The notes under the pieces: generated by a model
Seen by the model: the letters and a program-made list of their open reading frames with translations, nothing else
Database searches by the model: none
Told to the model about the DNA's origin: nothing
Position numbers and translations under genes: made by a program
NCBI GenBank assembly: GCA_029983705.1
Contig: JASBYZ010000014.1
Coordinates: 1-21,542 of the forward strand
From: Coriobacteriales bacterium
GTDB taxonomy: Bacteria > Actinomycetota > Coriobacteriia > Coriobacteriales > JAEZZM01
Reading direction: 5' to 3'
Length of the DNA: 21,542 nt
Shown: in pieces, positions 15,954-21,542 of the stretch
How the letters are laid out: the number at the start of each line of letters is the position of its first letter
How positions within the stretch are numbered: position 1 is the first letter of the stretch

Positions 15954-16376
15954 ATGGCTAAACACGTAAAGGTAGAATATACCGGTACTCTAGAAGATGG
16001 AACTCAGTTTGACTCAAACGTGGGAAAAGAACCACTAGAATTTGTGCTAGGCTCAGGTATGATGATTCCAGGTTTTGACAGCGCTGTTCAGGACATGGAA
16101 GTTGGGGAAAGCAAAAAGGTTAGCTTAAGCCCTGAAGAGGCCTATGGTAACTATGAAGAGCAACTCATTCAAGAGGTAAGTGTTGACCAAATTCCTGATG
16201 CTGATAAGCTGCCTGTGGGTGAAATGATTTACTTTAAATCTCCTGAAGGCCAGCCTATTCCTGCAAAGGTATTAGGCGTTAAAGATGGTATGGCTCGCTT
16301 TGACTTTAACCATCAGCTTGCTGGTAAAACCCTTATTTTTGATATTAAACTTCTCTCTAAAGAGGACGAGGACTAA
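15954..16376 (+). CDS. SlyD-like FKBP-type peptidyl-prolyl cis-trans isomerase
   Basis: Cytoplasmic folding helper that isomerises prolyl bonds. The 140-residue protein has the FKBP beginning KVEYTGTLEDGTQFDS (6-21) with active-site F19/D20, the core VLGSGMMIPGFDSAVQDM (31-48), and then an inserted domain of about 55 residues in the place of the SlyD IF chaperone flap (from GNYEEQLIQEV at 65 to about 118). The FKBP fold is closed by NHQLAGKTLIFDIKLL. The metal-binding His/Cys-rich tail of E. coli SlyD is absent; the protein ends after EDED. GAGGAG lies about 6 bases before ATG 15954. It is followed after 6 bases by a small membrane-protein gene, probably in the same transcript. Confidence 0.94.
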   Translation: MAKHVKVEYTGTLEDGTQFDSNVGKEPLEFVLGSGMMIPGFDSAVQDMEVGESKKVSLSPEEAYGNYEEQLIQEVSVDQIPDADKLPVGEMIYFKSPEGQPIPAKVLGVKDGMARFDFNHQLAGKTLIFDIKLLSKEDED

Positions 16377-16382
16377 GTAATT

Positions 16383-16841
16383 TTGAACAAGGGGACTGAA
16401 GGACAGCACCCAAGGAGCGCTGAGCAATCAGGGCACTTGGGTGTTCTTATAGCACAAAATGCAGATTGGGCAGTTGCTGCAGCAGTTGTAGCTATTCTTA
16501 TGTCTGCCTTAGTAGGCACCCCCTACTCAAAAGGCTATATACTCGCAATGCCTCTTGGTCCCTTTTTACTCTTTACAGTATCCTTACTTTCAGTCATCTT
16601 GTCACTTTATGTACGCTACTTGCTTGAACTAATCTTAGAGCGCTTACACTATTCTAAAGATGGCTTTATAAAAAAGTTTTTGCTTATTGGCCTGCCTCTT
16701 ATAATTCAAATCTTGGTAATTAGCTCTGGATACCTCTATGTTTTTGGACCAGGTCTTCCCTTATATCTCTCAGTATGCACATTCATAGTTGTTGCGAAAG
16801 TATATGACTTTATTATCAAACGCTTCTTTTTAGGAGCTTAA
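16383..16841 (+). CDS. Small integral membrane protein of unknown function
   Basis: I do not recognise the family. From TTG 16383 the product is 152 residues with a polar N-terminus and about four hydrophobic segments: AAAVVAILMSALVG, ILAMPLGPFLLFTVSLLSVIL, FLLIGLPLIIQILVISSGYLYV and LPLYLSVCTFIVVAKVYDFII. No cofactor or catalytic motif stands out. The start is uncertain: TTG 16383 follows the FKBP stop by 6 bases with only GAGGAC-type sequence in the FKBP end as a ribosome site. A second in-frame TTG at 16437 follows AGGG and would give a 134-residue protein. AAGGAG at 16412-16417 is too far from either. It probably depends on coupling with the FKBP gene. Three bases separate its end from the converging DUF454 gene. 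Confidence 0.6.
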   Translation: MNKGTEGQHPRSAEQSGHLGVLIAQNADWAVAAAVVAILMSALVGTPYSKGYILAMPLGPFLLFTVSLLSVILSLYVRYLLELILERLHYSKDGFIKKFLLIGLPLIIQILVISSGYLYVFGPGLPLYLSVCTFIVVAKVYDFIIKRFFLGA

Positions 16842-16844
16842 AGC

Positions 16845-17105
16845 CTATACCGATTTTAAGGTAAGCAGATGAGTGGAAACTCCTGCTGCAATAATTATGA
16901 GCATAATTTTTACCCAGATAATTGGAATAAAATAAATGGAAAGACTAATTCCTAACCATAAGAATACAAGAGTAAAGATTTTATCGCCCCGCTTCATTTG
17001 CTTTTTCTCGTAATTACTAAGGTAGGGACCAAGGTATTTATTAGTAATAATCCACCTATACATATGTTTTGATGAACGTAAAAAAGCAAAACAATCCTTC
17101 TTCAA
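16845..17105 (-). CDS. YbaN/DUF454-family membrane protein, N-terminally truncated (possible gene remnant)
   Basis: The 86-residue frame matches the C-terminal two-thirds of DUF454 (YbaN) proteins: CFAFLRSSKHMYRWIITNKY, then LGPYLSNYEK, then two hydrophobic helices ending IIIAAGVSTHLL. Full-length members start with about 35 further residues containing a helix with an LPLLPTTPF-type motif. Here the frame begins at TTG 17105 directly at the DCFAF block. It is closed upstream by TGA about 20 bases away, has no ribosome site, and none of the three minus-strand frames up to the peptidase gene encodes the missing motif. The nearby ATG (17125) leads in another frame to a 23-codon dead end. Most likely a 5'-deleted remnant, though the remaining frame is still open and conserved-looking. 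Family function is unknown. Confidence 0.55.
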   Translation of the reverse strand: MKKDCFAFLRSSKHMYRWIITNKYLGPYLSNYEKKQMKRGDKIFTLVFLWLGISLSIYFIPIIWVKIMLIIIAAGVSTHLLTLKSV

Positions 17106-17211
17106 TTTTAAACTTATCGTCGTTCATATTATGATCTCTTGTTCTTTGAGTAATAAAGAGCTAACACTTTAGGTATAAAGAATAGCAAAGAAAGAACTGA
17201 AAGGAACAAAG

Positions 17212-19113
17212 TTGGCTAGATTAGAAGATAATTTTTATGAATATGAAAATGAAGACTGGCTTAAAGAGGCAGAAATACCTGGTGATAAGGCATCTACCGG
17301 ATCATTTCATCAGATAGATGATGCGCTTGAAAAGCTCATGATGGAGCTTTCAGAAAATTGGCTTACAAGCAAAGAGCCAGTGCCTGATGACAAACGCATT
17401 AAAGAGTACGTAAAGCTTTTAGCGATGGCTAGAAACTATGATCAGCGTGAAAAAGACGGGGTTAAACCGGTACTCCCCTACTTAAGTTGGTTTGACGAAA
17501 ATATTACCTCTTGGCAAGATGTTGCCCAAAATTATAAGCGCCTTATTTTAGACGGATTTTCTGTACCATATGACTTTGGTGTTTCAATTGATATGAAAGA
17601 CACCTCAAAGCATGCTTTATATGCATCATCACCTGCATTAATCTTTCCAGACCGCACATATTATGAGAGAGACGATGAGCAGATAGAGGCACTTGCTGAA
17701 GTGTATAAGTCAATGGCCCTAGAAATTGCTGAGGCCTTTGGCGTCGAAGATCCTAAAGATTTGGTAGAGCGCGCTATAAACTACGATAAAAACTTTGCAC
17801 CTTATACTAAGTCCGGTGAAGAGCAGGCAGACTACGTAAAAGCTTACAATCCTTATAGCTTAAAAGAGCTTGATAAGCACTCATCAGAGTTTAGCTTGGC
17901 ACAAATTGCCCAAAGCCTTGTAGGACCTGAGCTTACAGAGCTTATTGTTGAGGAGCCAAAGTTTTTAGAGAACTTAGATAGCATCGTAAATGACGAAAGT
18001 TTTGATGACTACAGAGCATGGGTCTTCCTAAACTTCATGCTTGATTCATCTGCACTCTTAAGTGATGATTTAAGAGTTAAGACCGACGCTTTTAGAAAAG
18101 TACTTTCAGGCATTAAAGAGTCTAAATCTAAAGAAAAATCAGCTTACTATTTGGCTCACGGATACTTCTCTATTCCTGTTGGAACCTACTATGCTAAAAA
18201 GTATTTTGGTCCGGATGCCAAAAAAGATGTTGAGCAGATGGCACGAAACGTCATTAAGGTTTATAAAGAGCGCCTCTCTCACAACAATTGGCTCTCACAA
18301 GAAACTATTGATAAGGCAATTGTTAAGCTTGATGCTATTGATCTTCATGTTGGTTACCCAGAGCATATCCAAGAATTCTATGACGAGCTTGAGGTTGTCC
18401 CTTACGACCAAGGTGGAAGCTTGTTTAGCAATACTAAAAAATTCTCTAAGATTATGCGCGAGTATAACTTTGATAAATACTCAAAGCCTGTAGAAAACGA
18501 CCTTTGGTCTATGAGCCCAGATATGGTAAACGCCTACTATAACCCTCAGCTCAATCACATTGTATTTCCAGCTGGCATTTTGCAAGAGCCATTTTATGAT
18601 CTTTCACAGCATCCGTCAGCCAATTATGGTGGTATCGGAGCTGTAATTGCCCATGAAATCTCACACGCCTTTGACAACAATGGATCACAATTTGACGAGT
18701 TTGGAAACCTCGCAGATTGGTGGACCAAAGAAGACTTTGAACAATTTGATGCCCGCGCTCAAAAAATGATTGAAGCTTGGAATGGCGAGAAGAGCTTTGG
18801 TGGAGAGGTTAATGGAACACTTACGGTAAGTGAAAACATTGCTGATGCTGGTGGTATTTCTTGCGCACTTGAAGCTGCAAAGATGGAAGATGATTATAAT
18901 GCTGATGAGTTCTTTAAGAACTGGGCGCGCGTTTGGAGATTTAAGTCATCTGAAGAATACGCACAGATGCTCTTAGCTGTTGATGTTCATGCTCCAGCAC
19001 CTCTGAGAGGTAATGTTCAACTGAAGCACCTGGATGAGTTTTATAGTACCTATGATATTAAACCAGGTGATGGTATGTACCTACCAGAAGATAAGCGTGT
19101 ACAAATCTGGTAG
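17212..19113 (+). CDS. pepO: M13-family zinc metallopeptidase (PepO/neprilysin type)
   Basis: Oligopeptide-cleaving zinc endopeptidase of 633 residues, normal for bacterial PepO. TTG 17212 is chosen because AAGGA (17201-17205) lies 6 bases ahead and the next residues, LEDNFYEYENEDWL, match the family's DNFYxYVNxxWL opening. The substrate-binding motif NAYYNP starts at residue 440. The zinc site is HEISH (H481, E482, H485) with the third ligand E541 in ENIADAGG (541-548). The C-terminal VDVHAPAPLRGN carries the conserved histidine and arginine of the S2' pocket. No signal peptide or N-terminal anchor is present, so it should act in the cytoplasm on imported or internal peptides, as PepO of lactic acid bacteria does. 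Monocistronic, with a strong terminator downstream. Confidence 0.95.
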   Translation: MARLEDNFYEYENEDWLKEAEIPGDKASTGSFHQIDDALEKLMMELSENWLTSKEPVPDDKRIKEYVKLLAMARNYDQREKDGVKPVLPYLSWFDENITSWQDVAQNYKRLILDGFSVPYDFGVSIDMKDTSKHALYASSPALIFPDRTYYERDDEQIEALAEVYKSMALEIAEAFGVEDPKDLVERAINYDKNFAPYTKSGEEQADYVKAYNPYSLKELDKHSSEFSLAQIAQSLVGPELTELIVEEPKFLENLDSIVNDESFDDYRAWVFLNFMLDSSALLSDDLRVKTDAFRKVLSGIKESKSKEKSAYYLAHGYFSIPVGTYYAKKYFGPDAKKDVEQMARNVIKVYKERLSHNNWLSQETIDKAIVKLDAIDLHVGYPEHIQEFYDELEVVPYDQGGSLFSNTKKFSKIMREYNFDKYSKPVENDLWSMSPDMVNAYYNPQLNHIVFPAGILQEPFYDLSQHPSANYGGIGAVIAHEISHAFDNNGSQFDEFGNLADWWTKEDFEQFDARAQKMIEAWNGEKSFGGEVNGTLTVSENIADAGGISCALEAAKMEDDYNADEFFKNWARVWRFKSSEEYAQMLLAVDVHAPAPLRGNVQLKHLDEFYSTYDIKPGDGMYLPEDKRVQIW

Positions 19114-19138
19114 TTAAAACGTTTTGCTAAGCAATAAT

Positions 19139-19170
19139 ATGAGGCGCCCATGCGGGCGCCTCATTTGTTT
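19139..19170 (+). terminator. Rho-independent terminator of the M13 peptidase gene
   Basis: ATGAGGCGCCC (19139-19149) pairs perfectly with GGGCGCCTCAT (19154-19164) around an ATGC loop, followed by TTGTTT. The GC-rich stem stands out from its AT-rich surroundings. It abuts the stop codon of the converging YigZ gene and may also slow leftward transcription, although there is no T-run on that side. Confidence 0.85.
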
Positions 19171-19798
19171 AAAATACTCCGGTAAATACAGGGCTAAACT
19201 CATAATACTTCTCGCCACTAAATAGCTCTTGTAAGACTGGCGCAAGCGATTCTTTTACCTCTTTAAGCATAGTAGCGCGCAGAGAGACTTTATCTGTGTA
19301 TGATATATCGTCAATTTGTGCACCCTGTTGCTCAAGTACAAACTTTGTTTGTTCAAGTTTGTCATAGCTTGTAGTAATTTCTATACGTACAAGCTCTTTC
19401 ATCTCAAGAACTGTAGCCTCTGCTAAAGCGTCTTGCGGACCTCTTGTATACGCCCGCACCAAACCTCCAGTACCAAGTAAGGTACCGCCAAAATATCTTA
19501 CAACAACTGCAACTACATCTTTTAAATCTGCACCTTCAAGCACGGTTAAGATGGGAAGGCCTGCTGTCTTTTGAGGTTCACCGTCGTCACTGTACCTCAC
19601 CCTGTTTTGCTCATTTAAAATATATGCATAGCAGTGATGCCGAGCGTCAGGATATTTTTCTCTTATCTCTGTAATAAAGTCTGTGGCTTCTTCTTCGCTT
19701 TCAACATGCGCCATGTGAGTTATAAACTTAGATTTTTTCTCTTCAAACTCAGATACACTTGTGCCTTCAATAGTTTTATATGCGTCTATCATAGTCAT
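19169..19798 (-). CDS. YigZ/IMPACT-family protein
   Basis: A 209-residue protein of the conserved YigZ (UPF0029/IMPACT N-terminal) family. Clear motifs are EKKSKFITHMAHVESEEEA near the N-terminus, DARHHCYAYIL, YSDDGEPQKTAGLPIL and VVVRYFGGTLLGTGGLVRAYT, followed by the usual C-terminal DUF1949-like domain. In eukaryotes IMPACT tunes translational control through Gcn1; the bacterial role is unsettled. I chose ATG 19798 (MTMIDAYKTIEGTSVSEF) because it gives the family's length; ATG 19792 is also possible, and the frame is open to 19825. No ribosome site is visible. The start lies inside the end of the DUF4126 gene (about 23 bases of overlap), so translation is probably coupled. Confidence 0.9.
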   Translation of the reverse strand: MTMIDAYKTIEGTSVSEFEEKKSKFITHMAHVESEEEATDFITEIREKYPDARHHCYAYILNEQNRVRYSDDGEPQKTAGLPILTVLEGADLKDVVAVVVRYFGGTLLGTGGLVRAYTRGPQDALAEATVLEMKELVRIEITTSYDKLEQTKFVLEQQGAQIDDISYTDKVSLRATMLKEVKESLAPVLQELFSGEKYYEFSPVFTGVF

Positions 19799-20381
19799 CA
19801 GAATGTTTATCACTTGAAGAATCAAAAGATCTTACCTTATGAGCTGCTGATTTAAAAAATTTTCGTAAGGTAAGAAAGGCTACCAGTAAAAGTATTATTA
19901 CCAAAATAATTAATACAGGAGCAGCTATTGCAATAATAGAAATTCCAAGAGAGCTTATGTCTCCTACTGTTGAAAGAACTGGAGCAGATATACCTGCTGT
20001 AGAAGTGTTAGCGGCAACTCTCACGCTTGATTTACCCGCATGAACTCCTCCTGCCAAGACAAGACCAGCAATACCAATAAGGATTGGATTAATAGTATCA
20101 ACATTTCCAGATGCCGCAAGTGCAACTAGAGCTCCAGCTACAGGCCTTACAAAGGTTTGAATGGCATCATTAATGCTATCTGCAACAGGAAATTTATCTG
20201 CCACAAGCTCAATAATTAAGAGCACAGCAATTACAAGCATAGCCCACCACTCACCCAGAAAAGTAAATGGCTCACTTAATTGAATGAGTCCAAGCTTAGA
20301 TGCAATAGAAAGCACTAAGAGCGGTATATACGCATTGAGGCCTGCAGGAATTGAGAGACCTAATGCACTGAGAAGTTCCAT
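19776..20381 (-). CDS. DUF4126 integral membrane protein
   Basis: A 201-residue hydrophobic protein resembling the DUF4126 family: the opening LLSALGLSIPAGLNAYIPLLVL, then VADKFPVADSINDAIQTFVRPVAGALVALA, then AGGVHAGKSSVRVAANTSTAG with glycines and small residues, and a C-terminal helix AAPVLIILVIILLLVAFLTL before a basic, serine- and aspartate-rich tail. The family's function is unknown to me; the repeated A/G-rich helices and the conserved NAYIPLL segment suggest a channel- or transporter-like fold, which is inference. ATG 20381 has AAGGAT about 7 bases ahead, placed over the stop of the preceding KdpD-like gene (10-base gap). So it sits in one unit with that gene and the YigZ gene. Confidence 0.82.
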   Translation of the reverse strand: MELLSALGLSIPAGLNAYIPLLVLSIASKLGLIQLSEPFTFLGEWWAMLVIAVLLIIELVADKFPVADSINDAIQTFVRPVAGALVALAASGNVDTINPILIGIAGLVLAGGVHAGKSSVRVAANTSTAGISAPVLSTVGDISSLGISIIAIAAPVLIILVIILLLVAFLTLRKFFKSAAHKVRSFDSSSDKHSDDYDRRI

Positions 20382-20391
20382 ATCTTAATCC

Positions 20392-21542
20392 TTAATTGTT
20401 AAACCACGCGGTACTTACGGCTCCTCCGCCTAGTCTTTTTCGTACCCTAACACTGCCTCCATGAGCCCTAAAGGCTACGGCAGCTAAGATTAAATATGCG
20501 CGGTCGGGTGAATGCTTTGCTTTTTGCAGGTCAAAATACTTCTGCTCTTCTTCAGCTTGACGCTCAATCTCACTTGCATCTGCTGCGCGTAAGATATCGT
20601 CATCAATTTGAGGAGCCTTAGCTATATGCTCAATACTTACTGACTTATTTGCATCAAGCGCTTTTGCATGTGCAGCAAGACGCTCAACTAAATCGCTTTG
20701 CTCCTTTTGGCGCTTGTTAATATACTCTTTTGAAAGCACAGCGTTTAAATCTGACACTTCTAGGTTTTCTTGCTCATCAGCTACAGAAACACTTGCCTGT
20801 CCCTTATATATTTTTACCGAGACATCAATGCGGCTTCCCTTAGGACTGTGCAGCACTGCATAGGTAATAAGGTTTGAAATTGCCATTTGAAGCATGTACT
20901 TATCACCAAAGATTTGGTTTTGAATGTTTCTGTCGTCAAAATTTATATGCGCTTCAGGCAAAATCTCTTTGGTCTTTTTAATGGCTGACTTTACAAGCAT
21001 TGCAAAGTCCATACCTTTAAAGGTAGCCTCATCATCATTTTTAAACTGCAAAATTGAGTGGAGCGCATCAATGTAGCGCTTTATCAAAATACTCTCTTGG
21101 CGAACCAGCGCAATTGCTTCCTCATAATAGCTGCCACTGTCGTAATTATTTGTTCTCATGGTCATAAGCAGATCAATTGCCTGACTTAAAATACTGGTAG
21201 ATGATGCAGCATATGAGGAAAGTGAAGAGGCAAAGCTACCACGAATGGATTCAAGCTGCGCTTCTCTGAGGTCACGCCTGTGTTCTTCGTTTAAGAGCTG
21301 GCGCTCAAATGCTAGGGCAGTTTGACTTACCACCATGTTCAAAAAGGCATTATGTTCCTGATTTAAAAAGCCGGTACGCATTGAAACACCTATAACGCCA
21401 CGCACCTTATCGCTTGCAGCTACTGGATAATAGCGTCCTTCGCAAATTGGAAATTCACCGGTTCCAGCCCCTACAACCTCATTGTGCTCAAAAGCCCAGC
21501 GTGCTGCCTCTTTTTCTTGCGGAAGTGAGAAGAGTTTAATGT
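20392..21542 (-). CDS. KdpD-like GAF/histidine-kinase-fold protein with degenerate catalytic boxes, partial
   Basis: The frame is open through the right edge; the GTG at 21405 is internal. The part beyond it, reading RWAFEHNEVVGAGTGEF and ending GVIGVSMRTG, matches the GAF domain of KdpD sensors, which continues to QTALAFERQLLNEE. An ungapped comparison by eye with the KdpD dimerisation helix puts SSYAASST (about 21219-21196) where SHDLRTPL belongs, so the phospho-acceptor histidine is serine. In the ATPase fold the N-box reads NLITYAVLHSP (second Asn changed to Tyr, 20860-20862), and the G1 box reads DEQEN instead of DxGxG (20778-20764). About 100 charged residues replace the lid, and the GLGL-type G2 motif is missing, while the late AHGGSVRVRKRLGGGAVSTAWF block remains. 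It should be a pseudokinase or scaffold. Membrane and N-terminal KdpD parts, if present, lie outside the window. Confidence 0.78.
   Translation of the reverse strand, partial: IKLFSLPQEKEAARWAFEHNEVVGAGTGEFPICEGRYYPVAASDKVRGVIGVSMRTGFLNQEHNAFLNMVVSQTALAFERQLLNEEHRRDLREAQLESIRGSFASSLSSYAASSTSILSQAIDLLMTMRTNNYDSGSYYEEAIALVRQESILIKRYIDALHSILQFKNDDEATFKGMDFAMLVKSAIKKTKEILPEAHINFDDRNIQNQIFGDKYMLQMAISNLITYAVLHSPKGSRIDVSVKIYKGQASVSVADEQENLEVSDLNAVLSKEYINKRQKEQSDLVERLAAHAKALDANKSVSIEHIAKAPQIDDDILRAADASEIERQAEEEQKYFDLQKAKHSPDRAYLILAAVAFRAHGGSVRVRKRLGGGAVSTAWFNN

Noticed and set aside
16835..16862. CTTAAA/TTTAAG inverted repeat between the small membrane gene and the DUF454 gene as a terminator
   Set aside because: The stem is only six AT pairs with a 12-base loop and no T-run, too weak to call.
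18179..18493. Second plus-strand frame inside the M13 peptidase gene
   Set aside because: Overlaps the conserved peptidase frame entirely and resembles no protein family.

Overview
The window is 21.5 kb of densely packed chromosome from an anaerobic bacterium of low to moderate GC content (estimated by eye). Strict Shine-Dalgarno spacing, TTG and GTG starts, a ferredoxin-linked 2-oxoacid oxidoreductase and KdpD-like and YwaF-like proteins fit an anaerobic Gram-positive. My best guess is a low-GC member of the Coriobacteriia (Atopobium/Lancefieldella type). That placement rests on general resemblance of the proteins, not on a marker gene. No rRNA, tRNA, insertion sequence, phage gene or CRISPR array was seen.

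Positions 1-3891 (+) form one operon-like cluster: the tail of a PaaK-type acyl/aryl-CoA ligase, a free-standing LysR effector-binding domain with no DNA-binding part, and the gamma, delta, alpha and beta subunits of a 2-oxoacid:ferredoxin oxidoreductase. A strong terminator closes it. Together these enzymes could convert an organic acid, its CoA thioester and the corresponding 2-oxoacid into one another, in either direction. The free-standing LysR domain may act as a metabolite sensor.

Positions 3922-6147 (-) carry purB and a YwaF/TIGR02206-like membrane protein. Divergent from these is gdhA (NADP-type glutamate dehydrogenase, 6326-7657). A shared bidirectional terminator separates gdhA from a CPA2-type cation/proton antiporter (-). 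Divergent from the antiporter is a short lipoprotein (9524-10183), followed by a pyridoxal kinase gene and a capA-like gene broken by an in-frame amber codon.

Positions 12416-14953 (-) encode a two-gene ABC exporter. Divergent from it are a short-chain dehydrogenase, a SlyD-like FKBP prolyl isomerase and a small membrane protein (+). Next come a 5'-truncated YbaN/DUF454 gene (-) and an M13 metallopeptidase (+) with a strong terminator. The right end (-) holds a three-gene unit: a KdpD-like protein running off the window, a DUF4126 membrane protein and a YigZ/IMPACT protein.

The points most worth a second look are the LysR effector domain without a helix-turn-helix inside the oxidoreductase operon, the KdpD-like protein that has lost its phospho-acceptor histidine and its ATP-binding boxes, and the amber-interrupted capA.
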